A stretch of 64,000 nt of DNA from Trichopria drosophilae. Taxonomy: Eukaryota; Arthropoda; Insecta; Hymenoptera; Diapriidae. Shown piece after piece: positions 50,901-62,721 of this stretch. A model generated the notes under the pieces. It worked only from the letters and a program-made list of their open reading frames with translations. It made no database searches and was not told where the DNA came from. The DNA lies in NCBI GenBank assembly GCA_030407085.1, contig CM059585.1, positions 114,069,501-114,133,500 on the forward strand. The letters run 5' to 3'. Every line of letters starts with the position of its first letter. Position 1 is the first letter of the stretch. The translations under genes were made by a program, and so were the position numbers.

Positions 50901-53900
50901 TCTGAAAATACTATGCACGCATAATCAAAGTGTGTCTATCGACGGTAGAACACTGAAGAATGTTACTTCGCATAAAGACTTGGGAGTAATATTTGAACCT
51001 TCTTTGTCATTCCACAAACACATTGACACTATCGGTTCTAGAGCTTGCCGAATGCTGGATTTCATAAGACGAGCTACAGCCGACTTACCATCTGCGAAAC
51101 CACTGATTACGCTATATAAGTCGCTTGTAGTCTCAATCTTAAATTATGCATCTCCTATTTGGTCCCTTTACTTACACGCAAAGAAATTTTAAGTCAATGC
51201 GACAACATTTTGGGAAGTAGTAGTTACCGCACAGATTCTGACAAATTTGAAATGACAGTTACAATTCGAATGTTTAAGTTACAAACGATGGGGAAGAAAT
51301 TAATTTTGCATCGTGTTATAGATGCGTTTATTATTACCAAAATATCACAAATAAAAATGAACAAAATATTGAATACAAGTAATTAAGATTAAATAAAATC
51401 AAGATAAAAAAAACAAGAAAATTTCCACAAAATGAACAAACACATTTATTCATCAAATTACAAATAATATTTAAAATACATACATAGTAATTTTAAATAC
51501 GCACATTGTGGGATAATCCATGTAAATACTTACAAAACAGTAATAAAAACTTACCACTTTTTCGCTTAGAATTAGTGTTTACTAATGCGGTAGAACGTTT
51601 CACTGAAAAATATTCTATACACCTCCATATTACATTTCCTGGCTTGGAGTGTATTGTATTATCGATATAAACGTTATAATTTAATAAACCTTTTCCTTAC
51701 AACAAATGACAAACCTATGATTTCGAACTAACTAAATTAAAAAACAATAATAATAGTATTATGTTTACATCGTTGTGATTAATATGTATATACAGTATGC
51801 TTTTTGTGTAACATAATATGTATTACAATTTAGTGATATTTTGACGCTTGATATTTTTTTTGTTTTATATTTTTTTGTGTTATTTTGAAGCGTGTTATAA
51901 AATACCGTATTATTTAGACGTGTTACCGTAAAAGACACAAAATTCAGTACTCCAGTTCAACATAAAAGAGCTTTAAGAAATTATACGGAAGCTAGTAACC
52001 GATTTGCAGCAATAGATTCCAAATGTAAAGATTCTTTTTTATATTATCTTGAAAATTACATGTCTAAGAATAAATTTCACATGAAAAATAAATGTAAAAG
52101 CTTACTGGAATCATTAGTATAATGTTGGTTTCCATTTTTTAAATTTCCTGCTATGAATCATCTGGTAGCTTTAGAAGGTACCTGAAGTTCGGAGTAGTAG
52201 TAAAAATTGTTATTTATTTCATTGCAACTATTTAATTATTGTTACTTTATTTGAAAACCATTCTTTTTTTCGAATCTGCGGCTAGTTTCAATTTCATATT
52301 TATTACAATAACCTTTATTTTATTACGATTAAGTAAAATATGCATTATATTATTGGGACGCCTCTGAGAAATTATATACTGAACGTTTAAAATTTCGGGC
52401 ACATGTTTAGCGTTACCTTCAATAACTCATTGCCATATGATGTTCAAGATCTCTTATTCACATTGAAGATGTCAGAATGTCAGACGGTAAAGTATAATAG
52501 TTTATTTGGATACAGACAAGTTTACTCTAGTAATAACTTCAGAGCATTATATGAACAATCGTGTATACAAAATTTGGTACTTCACTCAAACAAAAGTATT
52601 TCCAAATAGTTTGTTGACATATAATTTTCTAGAAATCTTGCGAATGTTTTAAATATCTTGTTCTTTTTGACACAGAGAATAATGGGTGACAAATATACAA
52701 ACTATATCTTTTTTCTATTCGAAACCCATTATTTTCTGATGTTTTATTTGTACTAGTACATAGATATGATAAAATGCAGACTACTTTACTATTCTTAATC
52801 ATTTTAAAGAAAAAACCACATTATCTTTTTTATAATCATCCGATAATACTTTTTATACGTAATTGTATTTTTGGGTATGGAAAAAATATGGTATTCCAAT
52901 TAAAACAAAAAAAAACAAACTATTTGTTACATGACGTTTTAGATATTCTTTGGAGCTCAGTCTGAATTTCTGATAACAATATTTAATATTACTGGTATAG
53001 TGGTAAAATCGAATTATTTAGTTCCAAATTAACCACTCACTGAGCAAATTAGAACTGAATGGCATCTACTAATTCTTTTTAATCAAATAAATGTTTTTAT
53101 AAGGGCTAATTTGTTGGAGCGCTGTTCACACAAAACGAAGGAAGGAGTGTATTTGAGAAATAATTAGATTAATAAATTAAAGGATTAAAGGTATAAATAA
53201 ATTTTTTTGTATATTATTTTTGTAATATTATTGATTTTATTTCTGTTTGAATTTACAAATATTATTGCCATATAACAGTTCCAAAACACCAATCACTTCT
53301 ATCAGCTGGCTGTTTTTTGCATATATGAGCGATCCTTTAGAAATTTTAATATTGAGCGTACTGAACAATTAAACCGTGAATACAGGAATTTAATTAAAAA
53401 ATAGAAGTATACAATATCGACCAATATCTGCAAAAGATTAATTGTAGGTCGTTTCAAATTCTAAAATTTACTCCTGCATGATTTTTTTGGTTTCTATTGA
53501 AAGACACAAGTTAGATGGGAAAAACTGAGAAAGTAGATTATTTTTTCTACATCCATGGGCTATAACAGCAGAAATATGCACTATCGGTCAAAATCGTTCA
53601 AAGAAGAAATATAGGGTTTGAAAAGAGCTACCAAGTTTCCCTACATTATTTGTTTGTATCTTCACTTAGGGCGGAGCTATTGTCTGAAATGTTTGTTTTA
53701 TCAATACTTCTATGTCGACGATGTAACCCTGCAAAAAAATCATTGACACTACGTTTTTTGTACTTTTTATAAGTCTACAAATATAAAGAAATAAGTGTGA
53801 AAATTGAAAATTTCAATACTTCTGAATTCTTTTTCGTTTGCTGGGTTCCGTAACATAAGCTATTATTATCCACAAGCAAGAAGTCGTTAATATATTTTTT

Positions 53901-54935
53901 TATGAATAATTCAAACAAAACGTATGATCGTACAAAATACAAAACTTTGTTGTACATCTGTAGAGTATTTAAAAATGAGATTTTGTTTTATTCGATGAGG
54001 TTTCCTGAGTAACAAATGAATCTGCCCGTTTATATTACGGTTTCTTAACATTTTTAGTGTGATCTGGAGTAATTATGAAAAACTGATCACGCTAGAAGTT
54101 TTTATTAAAAGTAAGACATTGGAGGAAGTCCCAAAAGTAACAAATGCATCGATTCATTTATAATACGGTTATTTTAGATTTTTTATGTGTTTCGCTGAGA
54201 TTGTGATCACACTTGGAATTTATATTTTCACATTTGAAAGACATTCCTGAAGGTTTCATATGTAACAAACTCATTTTAAAAAATAACTTTATAGTCAACT
54301 CAAACTTCAGGGACATTTTATCTTTTATTTTTATTCTTATTTTATTTCGATCAACGACTAAATAGTCTTTACAAATTCAGTCGAAATACATAAAATAAAA
54401 ATACAATACAAAATTACCTACATCGAGTTGAAGTAAAGAACAGTAGCCTACAAAAGAAAAAAAAATATTTATATATTTATTAATTAATATAAATTATATT
54501 CATCACAAATAAAAATGGATATACGACTTTTCTTATGAAGAATATTTATTCATTATATTGATAATTTCAACGTAGCAAGTAAGACTAAAATAATCCCACT
54601 ATGTATTTTATTTAGAAATAATCAAATTGGCCAAAGGAGAGAGCGACACACAACTGTCTCGTATGACGCAATGCGAGCAAGATACTTACGAAATGCATGT
54701 ACGAGCTGCAAATATGGTACGTGCTGGAGAATCTCTGATGAAGCTGGTGTCGGACATCAAACAATATTTGATACTAAACGACTTTCCTTCAGTCAACGAG
54801 GCAATAACACAAAATAGTAAACTCTTCAGGTCGAAACAAACTGAATGCGATCAAAAATTGGCCACACTGCGAGATGATATGGCTGCTGATCTCTACGATT
54901 TAGAAGAGGAATATTATACATCGATATATAAATGA
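44914..54935 (+). CDS. MED22: Mediator complex subunit 22
   Basis: Small subunit of the Mediator head module (Surf5 family), linking activators to RNA polymerase II. Exon 1 is 44914-45016 and exon 2 is 54616-54935; donor AAG|GTAAGA, acceptor TTTAG, split glutamate codon. The 140-residue product has the family's N-terminal [20 protein letters not shown], then [53 protein letters not shown] and the acidic end [12 protein letters not shown], all strongly like human MED22. It lacks the longer vertebrate C-terminal extension, as expected for insects. The 9,599-bp intron is filled with repeats and LINE pieces. A minimal upstream ORF precedes the start, and AATAAA follows the stop. Confidence 0.95.
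46061..47293. repeat. ATTCC-satellite block bounded by inverted GGGGTCAACCACTG
   Basis: GGGGTCAACCACTG (46061-46074) returns inverted at 47280-47293. Just inside each border are degenerate tandem arrays of ATTCCCAATATTCC-type units (46093-46240, with CCGCC interruptions, and 47112-47272). The middle is AT-rich and non-coding. Outside, both flanks are distantly complementary (GTAGCATGAGTAGGTCCCAG near 45261 against TGAGATCTTCACATGCTATG near 48923). Confidence 0.55.
47560..48640 (-). pseudogene. Truncated non-LTR retrotransposon with reverse transcriptase remnant
   Basis: In order on the minus strand: RT motif [13 protein letters not shown] and LVFINDINN (48444-48626); the catalytic xADDIKLY at about 48420-48443 lies one frame off, so a small deletion sits exactly before it; then [28 protein letters not shown] and [13 protein letters not shown] (47968-48405); finally, in another frame, [10 protein letters not shown] and [11 protein letters not shown]. 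The order and motifs fit Jockey/CR1-type ORF2. It is 5' truncated and dead. It lies in the MED22 intron, antisense to the gene. Confidence 0.8.
49079..50035. mobile_element. Foldback element with CACAGACCAACAAA ends
   Basis: CACAGACCAACAAATTTT returns as AAAATTTTGTTGGGCTGTG. Inner arms pair too: TTGGCTCTAGTTTCTCAGAT near 49188 with ATCTCAAGGACTAGAGCCAA near 49919. Copies of GGCGGATCCAATATG/GGATCCATCATTTTGCATTT near 49472 and 49660 belong to the dispersed module. Non-coding. Confidence 0.65.
50200..50931 (-). pseudogene. Non-LTR retrotransposon 3' fragment
   Basis: An intact 136-codon stretch (50465-50875) plus in-frame sequence upstream to about 50931 ([20 protein letters not shown]) reads as the conserved tail of Jockey-like ORF2: [60 protein letters not shown] short AT-rich 3' tail follows to about 50200. 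5' truncated. Confidence 0.8.
50932..51172 (+). pseudogene. Non-LTR retrotransposon fragment in opposite orientation
   Basis: [44 protein letters not shown] and [18 protein letters not shown] match the segment just after the RT in the same class of elements. The frame is open, then cut at about 51172 by the foldback-element end ACACGCAAAGAAATTTTAAG. It abuts the preceding minus-strand fragment. Confidence 0.75.
51174..51290. mobile_element. Solo end of the 6818-7884 foldback family
   Basis: ACACGCAAAGAAATTTTAAGTCAATGCGAC, GGGAAGTAGTAGTTACCGCA and CAGATTCTGACAAATTTGAAAT match the right arm at 7780-7884 in inverted order over about 110 bp. No second end is visible downstream. Confidence 0.65.
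51919..52121 (+). other. Exon-like open stretch without start codon
   Basis: After TTATTTAG the frame is open for 67 codons to TAA and reads protein-like, with a basic, polar composition ([42 protein letters not shown]). No matching upstream exon was identified and no family recognised; it could be a transposon ORF piece inside the MED22 intron. ORFs at 52403-52609 and 52774-52965 nearby may or may not belong to it. Confidence 0.25.
53996..54275. repeat. Degenerate tandem repeat, period about 123 bp
   Basis: Three related units: GAGGTTTCCTGAGTAACAAA near 53998, AGGAAGTCCCAAAAGTAACA near 54122 and GAAGGTTTCATATGTAACAA near 54250. The first two share CGTTTATATTACGGTT/ATTTATAATACGGTT and GATCACGCT/GATCACACT. 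A similar word recurs at 63484. Confidence 0.5.
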
Positions 54936-54971
54936 ATTACAAAAGGTTGGAGGTGTTGTAAATACGAAACA

Positions 54972-54977
54972 AATAAA
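54972..54977 (+). terminator. MED22 polyadenylation signal
   Basis: AATAAA lies 37 bases after the MED22 stop codon, the first such hexamer downstream, followed by a T-rich stretch. Confidence 0.5.
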
Positions 54978-57900
54978 TACGCTGATTTTATATGTTCAAA
55001 TTTCTTCTTCCAATATTATTTAATTTATGTAATGTAAAGAACAACATAAAGTCGTTAGATATTTTATACTATTTATTGTTAAATACCTATTTTAGCCGAT
55101 GCAAAAATACTATTTTTTAAATCTTTTTTTTTTTTATACATAGATTTTTTAGTTGTTTTTATGGTTCTCAAAGTCAGACTTGAATGTCAACATCCATTTT
55201 GTATTATAATGAAATATGTATCCTGTTTTATATGAGACTTTTTAAAAACTAAATCTGTAATACATTTTTCCAGGAAATTAATACTTTATTTTTCCTATAA
55301 TTCTGCAATAAATAATACACAAATATTAAATATCCTTTGTTTATATAAAAAGTTTCTCCATAAACTATTAAATTAAAATACTACAATTTTAGTGTTTCAA
55401 TGAATACATTTATTAATTATAAATAAATTAATCCTTATGTGCTTCGTAACTTATAGATAATAAGCGATACATTTTACATGGATCGAAATACTTAACCAAC
55501 AACTCCAGGTAAAATTGTACTTGATAGTAACAAATAATTAACAATTTTGTATGGCTGTGGTATATATAGATAGAACATCCTGCATTTATTACATGCAATG
55601 AATATTCTAACAAATAATGTCTAGCTTCTATTAATTATTTTCCAGCTAACATAACACTAATTATTTAACAGTTAACATTATTAATGAATTTCATAATATT
55701 TTACTTTTAATTTTGGGTTTCAAGAAGATACTCGCAGTGTACAATTTCGAAGCTAAAACTGAGAAACTTAGAATATATAGTCTTAAATAGATGTCAACAT
55801 TAATTCTTAAATTAGTATAAATTGAAATTTAAAACACTTAATAGTTGAATGAATCGTATTCACTAAATTAGTAATGTAATTAAATAATCCTATCTACTTT
55901 TTGCAGATTTAATACAAATGAAAATAAAGAAATGTTAATATTTAAATAGTAATTTTGTGTTTGAGTTTTTTAATTTCAATAAAAAATATGAGAACAATGT
56001 TACAACTTCTCCAAAAGGCCAGACTTATCAACATTTAAATTAACTTTCATCCTTTATTTTTTTAAATTTATTTTTGTTTCTTTTTTTATAATACTTTGTA
56101 AAAAAACAATTTTTTCAAATCTTTGTAATTGGAAGATTAAAAGATTTATAAAATATATTGAAAGGTGACAAATATTAAATTTGTTATTCGAATATATTTT
56201 CCATTTTATTTTTAAAAGAAAACAAAATTTAAAATAAATTTATATTAATGGATCATAAACTTTAATCAAAGTATTTTTAAACATTTTGTTTGGTTTATCC
56301 CATTTTGAAAATCGAGTAAACTTTTTCATGTTATTTCGAAAGATTTCTTTTTAAAATTCCTCACTTTTTTGCTATCATTCTGGCCGATTAAGAGAAAATA
56401 TTTAGAAAGTTAAGTTTTCAAAATATTTAGAAATTATCTCTATTTTTTATTTATGGACGTAATAAACGACGTGAAATTGCAGAACGTTTAATTTCAATTT
56501 ACACATTTATTTTCAGAAACTTTCATTTCAATTATTGAGTTTTTGTAAATTTTTTTAGGACAATACTTACTAAAATCGACTTATTACACAAAAATTATTA
56601 GAAATTTTGTCTATTGAATAAAAAAAGAGAACTGCAAAATGGGAATAAATTCAAACGACGTTTTGCAAAATAAAATACTTTTTTGTACATCTTAGTGCAA
56701 ACGAAGTTTGAAACTCGAGAACATTATGAGAATTTTCTAGATTTTCTTTTTGAAGACGTTGTTATGGAATCTATTTTTGTGCTTATTGTAGTAAAATTAA
56801 TATTTCTTATTCAACAAAAATTATTGTGAAATATGATAAACATTTTTCAAATTTATTATAATTGAATGTGTTTATTCAAATAAAATAATATAGACTTTTG
56901 TTATTTTATAAATTCTCTTTCAAATATTCATTAAATAACTTTATAACTTATTATATATCCGATGATGGAATTATTCATACAATAAAGTATTTTTGAAAAT
57001 AGAATCTTTGAAACAATCAGATCAGGCCATTCAAAGATAGTGTTAATACTTTTTAAATAAGACTTTCTATTTTTTTAAAAAATGTTTAAAGTGAACAAAA
57101 ATCCAGAAAATTCTCATATATTAAAAAAACTCTTGATAAATTTCAAATCAATTATGCATTCTGATAATTTATTTTAATTTATTTTCGATAGAATTTACCA
57201 AGAAAATAAATTAAAAAATCTATCAGAGTGCATAATTGATTGAAAATTTTCCAAGGAATCCAAATTTGAGTTCAGATTTCTTCTCTAAAGCTGCACATGC
57301 ACAAAAAGGAGCGAAAATTGAGACAAATCATTGAACAAATTGAATTTTCACGCTATTTTTTAAAAATATAGCAAAAAACAAACAAAAAAATAGATCATTT
57401 ATATAATCATTTCAAAGTTTGTACTTTTAATTATCTTTCCTGAAATTTTGAGCCAAATCGAAATAGATATTTGTAAGTTCAGTCATTTTTTTAATTTACT
57501 GGTCACGCGTTAAAGTTTATCTAAAAAACGTAAATGGAACTAAAACCCTTGGCAAATTTCCAATCGATTTGCACTATTTAAATATTTTTATTTAATTTAA
57601 AAAATGTCTAATTTTACTAAATTAAAGATTGTGAGACTTCTATAAGAAATAAGAACTTGAAATTTTACCTAGACACATATTTTTCGATTTAGAAAATACC
57701 GGTAAAATTTCAGACAAATCGAAGAACCTCGACCGCGAAGTGTTACGATACGGAAATGTCCTATAAGAAAATTAAATAAAAATATAAAAAAATTCCAAAT
57801 CCATCAGAAAAAATAGATTTTACTACAAGAAAGTATGAAAAATCGAAATAAATATTAAGTACATGACTTTTACAGAGTTTTAGAGATCCATTAAAAGTCA

Positions 57901-60218
57901 AAGTGAGTGTCCCAGCGTGAACACAAAATTAATGGGCAACGGCCTCTGATCTAATCCATATGGATTACATAAGACTTATAAAGATAAAATTAATCGACAA
58001 ACTTTCAAGCTGGCCATGAAAGTCAATCAAACAGGCGAAACACCCTAATGACATGATGTCTGTTTATGGTAATATTGATCGAGTTTGTTCACGTTTGAGT
58101 AATTTTTATGTATATATCACGACAAATCTCTAATAAATAACAATTTTGTTCTGTCTTTATTTTTGATATTTTACGTGAGCCTATAATTTTTATTGTATGT
58201 TCCCTAAGCCTCATTTGTCATACTATTTGTTTTAATGTAGCCTATCAAAATGTGTATAAAGATGAAATATTTGTATCTTGTAAATGCATAACAAAATATA
58301 GTAACTTTTATAAAATTCAGTACCTTTTTTTAATGTCAGAAGAGTTTGTTATATTTCGTGAATATAAAATTCTGAAATGAAAATGAAAAAAAGAACGAAA
58401 AAACAAAACACTTCAATTTTTCAGACAATGAAAGTATTTTATTTCTGGATTTAAAAAATCGAAAAATCAAAATCATCCATGGAGGGCTTCTCCAATTGTT
58501 ATTAACCCTGCATGCAAATTTGTTCACTATAGTATTCAGCAGTTCTATTTTAGGTAAAAAAAGGATCTAAACATTTTTGTAAGGAGACGCATCTGACATA
58601 AAATTAATTGAACTTTCAGAATCTGTTATTAGATTTTTCAAAAATTGCAACGATAAAAAACTACGTGATTTAAAAAAATGTATTTCTTTTTTTTCACGTG
58701 TTTTTTCACGCTGAAATCTTTCCGGAATTCTTGTTTGAAGTAAAAAAAATTGTGTCTTCGAGACTTAAAAATGTGTATACTGGTACTTTGAAAATAAAGG
58801 TGAAAGCCTCCAAAGTGGCTGCTTAAAAATATTAAATTTATATTAAAAGTATTTTTAAAAATAATAAAAGTGTATTTTCTGATAGAATTTCGGGAAAAAA
58901 GTTATTGAACAAAATTAAAATATTTACAAAATGTTTTGAACACTTTTAAAATTTTGCGATTTTGTAAAATGAAAAAAGGAACGAACTGTTTTAAATTTGT
59001 TTTAACTACACTAAGAATTCTTCAGTATTAACCCTAGTAGAGAATAAACATAATATGCTAACAAGCATTACAATGAAATAATAGAACTTATAATAGAATA
59101 AGCTAGTTAGCGTCACAGATATTTTCTACTAGGGAAATTTTACCGTAACTGCCGTAATTTATGCTAAAATTATAGTAAAAAATACTATTTCAACGCGACA
59201 ATGGAATAATCGTCAAATAAGTTTGACTATTTACAATTATTTTTTAATAGCTCACATATGAATTGTATTTAGTAATATTCACACATTATAAAATCTACTA
59301 TTTACATGGTACTTTTTGCTAAGTCGCATAAAAATCCATCTAACATTGTGAATTATTACTACTTCAATGGTAAATTTCAAAACAAATTTATATTAAATTT
59401 TACTACTAAAGTAGGAAAAGTACTCGAGCGCCATCTAGTAAATAGAACCATTTACAATTCAATTATATTTGACTAGTTTTTATATAAAACTGATGTCCAC
59501 GCGATTATAGATAAACAAAATGTTGGAAAATTTACCGGAGATGAGACAAATTGAAGAACCTCATAAATTACTTGAATTTTTCGAATATTCCATCTTTGGA
59601 CAATTACGATTACAATTTCAGTAAATAACATTAAGAGAACTTCAATTTCTATGTATTTAAACAAATCTTCGTCGTGGCATTCGTCAGCTTTGATTTTACG
59701 ATAGATGGTTTTGTTTTGTCACGAATCCCTCTGAATTCTTTTCAATGCAATTTTTAAAATTGAGTGATAGAATTTTTGTACAGTAAAATTTTTCATAACC
59801 TGTTAGTAAGTATTAATTTTTGTAGACCGTCAAATCGATCAAAAATTGTGAAAATTTTTATGTTGAAACAATATTTATTTGGAAATTAAAATAATCACCA
59901 AGATTCCAATTGTGTGAATGTTATGACTAAATTACTATACATGTATGCATTGTGTTCCCTTTCTTCACTTGGAAATCGTAAGATTCGTCTAATTGACGTT
60001 GTTTCACAAAGATATCGCATAAGTGGCACGCATCCTACTCGCAATTTTAAATAATCGCGATTATTATTTTGAATGGTTAAAGCAGGACAAAGCTGTTACC
60101 GTTATACTAATCACAAGTGTTGATTTAAGGAATTAAAGTACTTATTTTAACTATTTCTTTTGGTTATAGAATAACAAATTGTAAATAATTGCAGCATAAA
60201 AAAGTTCTGAGGTATATA
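54978..60218. other. AT-rich intergenic region downstream of MED22
   Basis: No gene, RNA or conserved ORF was found. Poly-A/T-rich sequence dominates. Notable pieces: an inverted repeat at 57140-57250 (TTTCAAATCAATTATGCATT against AGTGCATAATTGATTGAAAA) and the small CCCTAGTAGA element listed separately. Confidence 0.5.
59032..59134. mobile_element. Tiny element with CCCTAGTAGA ends (piggyBac-like)
   Basis: CCCTAGTAGAGAATA at the left pairs with TATTTTCTACTAGGG at the right. TTAA precedes the left end; the right flank is AAAT, so the target duplication is imperfect. The CCCTAG start recalls piggyBac termini. 103 bp, non-coding. Confidence 0.5.
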
Positions 60219-60498
60219 CAGTAGAACCTTACACTAGTGAAGTTCTTGTACTAGTAAACACTTGTCCCTAGTGTGAACCTCACATTAGTAAACCATCAGC
60301 TTACTCATTCTATAAATTTGTGTATGTAGGTAGACATACATACCGCAAAATTCTATGTGCGTTTATACATTTAGTCACTGTAAAAAATAGTAATAACTGT
60401 TCAAATCTGTAAGAAATCGTAAAAATTTGTCAGTTCACTAGTGTGAGAGAAAACGATAACCGGAGTCCCGACAGTTTCAGTAGTGTGAGGATATAGTG
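60219..60498. mobile_element. TA-flanked MITE, 280 bp
   Basis: CAGTAGAACCTTACACTAGT pairs with CAGTAGTGTGAGGATATAGTG at the right; TA outside both. CTAGTGTGA-type words are repeated within both halves. Non-coding. Confidence 0.7.
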
Positions 60499-61166
60499 TA
60501 TACCCAACATTCTTAGCTCAATTTACTATTTTTTAGTTGGTTCAAATATTTTGTTTTTTCCGTTTAAAAAACAATTTGATTACGAAGGAGTAGGGAGAAG
60601 GCGGAATCTTTCTATCTTAAATCTTCCGAATTTGTGAATAGTGGAAAAACATTTTCTTTGTGAAATTCATTACGTAAACTGCAGCAAATATAAAAGTAAC
60701 AGTTACATAAAATTCATATGATATTTATGTAACTAATGTATTTTTCTTGCCATCTATTTTTTAAAGCAAGGAGGAGTAGCGCGAGGAATTGAAATCAGTA
60801 ATTTTCTAAATTTCTTGGAGTGAAAACGGAGCCACTATATTGAAAGATCGTTTCAGAAGTGCCAAATGGACATAACCTCAATTTGCTTCCTTTAAATAAT
60901 GTTTTCTAATTAACGATAACTAAATAAATGCATATTAATAATGGCAGCCTTCATTATTTAAGTACTTTTAATAACTACACTATATACACATTTATTTCAA
61001 ATTTGAAAACACAAGTAGCAATTGTAACTTAAATTTTTTCTGTTTAGATACACCATATTAAATCCATCATTTTGAATTAACGATTTCTGGACTCTGATTG
61101 GTAATCAATGAAAATTAGTTCAATAGAAAAACAGAAATGAATCAGTAACTCTTAAACATTGCTTAA

Positions 61167-61770
61167 CTCTTTCCGGCACAAATTTTTGTAATGAACCATT
61201 TTTTATGAAACTCGGGGTTTTTTGGTGTCACTGATCACGAATCTGATCTCAGATTTTACAAATTCAATATGGCGGATTTCATAAGGCCGATCAAAAATGT
61301 AATCTCAATCAGGTAATTTTTTAAATTTTTTATCAGACATATGGTATCCGCCATATTGAATTTTTAAAATCTGAGTTCAGATTTGTAATCAGCGACCCCA
61401 AAAACCCGCTAGTTCCCAGATTAATCTTGATCAGTTAATTTGTATGCTTTTGTCGGCCATATTGATTCCGCCATTTTGAATTTTAAAAATCATTCGTACA
61501 GATTCGTAAATAGCAACCTCAAAAACCCTCCGAATACCCAGTTTCATTTCGATTCAATTGAACATTTGCCAGCGACCGCATTTTTTTCTATAAAAATGAC
61601 GATTTTTAGTTCTTTATTTGTTTATAAATCATAATATTAAATACATATTGGCTTAAATGCAATGTTATGCACTTCTTCAACTCCCAGTATATTGAATTTA
61701 AAAAAAACTGGGCGCAAATTAATTATTTTGCCTTTAAAAACTCAAATTTTCAGCTGGGTGCCGGAAAGGG
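61167..61770. mobile_element. 604-bp TTAA element carrying the dispersed module
   Basis: CTCTTTCCGGCAC and GTGCCGGAAAGGG are inverted ends, with TTAA at 61163-61166 and 61771-61774. Inside are one reverse copy (CAATATGGCGGATT near 61267) and two forward copies (ATCCGCCATATTGAATTTTT, TTCCGCCATTTTGAATTTTA) of the 120-bp module. Non-coding. Confidence 0.8.
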
Positions 61771-61813
61771 TTAACACGGTTAACTATTTCGTTAAGAATG
61801 TTCTGGACACGTA

Positions 61814-62101
61814 CAGTGGCGCTCCCCTTATTTTAACTGCGTCCTTTATTTTAACTTTTTTTCGTCCCTTATGTTAACTTCTTACCCTCGTGTGTTCCCC
61901 CACCATTCGCCATTTGAAAGTGTTGAAAAGAGCTGCTGTTTGCGCTTGCGCATACAGGTGATGAAGAACGCAACTATATCTCCTCTCTCTGTTTTTATTC
62001 TCTCATACTGCCAGTGGTGAGGATGAGGGGAAGCGGTAAAATAAGGGAAGAAGCCGCCATCTTCCTTGACTCGAAAAGTTAAAATATGGGGAGGGCCACT
62101 G
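61814..62101. mobile_element. TA-flanked MITE, copy 2 of the 11668 family
   Basis: CAGTGGCGCTCCCCTTATTT and TATGGGGAGGGCCACTG ends, TA outside. Nearly the same interior as 11668-11967, including TTTGCGCTTGCGCATACAGG and AAGCCGCCATCTTCCTTGAC. Confidence 0.85.
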
Positions 62102-62721
62102 TAACTCAGCTTTTTATATTTACCATTTTAGAATGTCATGAAACAAAATTTAATAATTGTGAGTTACAGTAACAGAAAAATAAATATACGTTTTCTGCAG
62201 TACTAGAAATGGAATGTGGTATAATAGTTGAATCAGAAGCCAACTTCAAGTATAGGAATCTCGGTCGCCTGGTGAAGCGTCGCGACCGTGCCTGGCGGTG
62301 GAAAACCTAACTAATCTAATTTCACTCTATCACAATGATTCATATTTAGTTTTCTGTTACTATTTTGGAAATTTTGTGATACTGTTGCATAATTTGTCTA
62401 TCTGTTGCAGAATTCAGTCAAATTCTGTTACATCGGTAAAAGTTAAAGTATCACAATTATTTTCGAACATTTCTAACATTGAAATGAAACACAGCGCCAT
62501 CTGGTACATATTATATTAACCTACATCATAACTTACATTTTTGGTTTAAGTAATTTCGACACCGTACTAAAGACTTTTACACTGTCAACCCAAAATTTAA
62601 GAGTTTTTGAAACCCACTTTTTTGTAGAATTTCTTTCTCGTAGCACCTTTTCGCCATAAATTGTCGACATCGAAAGCTGTCTTTGAAAATATGTCTAATA
62701 ACGATATATTAAACCTTTTAA
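62102..62721. other. Short intergenic stretch with a GC-rich hairpin
   Basis: GGTCGC (62263-62268) pairs with GCGACC (62282-62287) in a local GC-rich patch of about 50 bp ending TGCCTGGCGGTGG. It resembles neither a known tRNA nor a recognised SINE. Otherwise nothing is seen. Confidence 0.25.
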
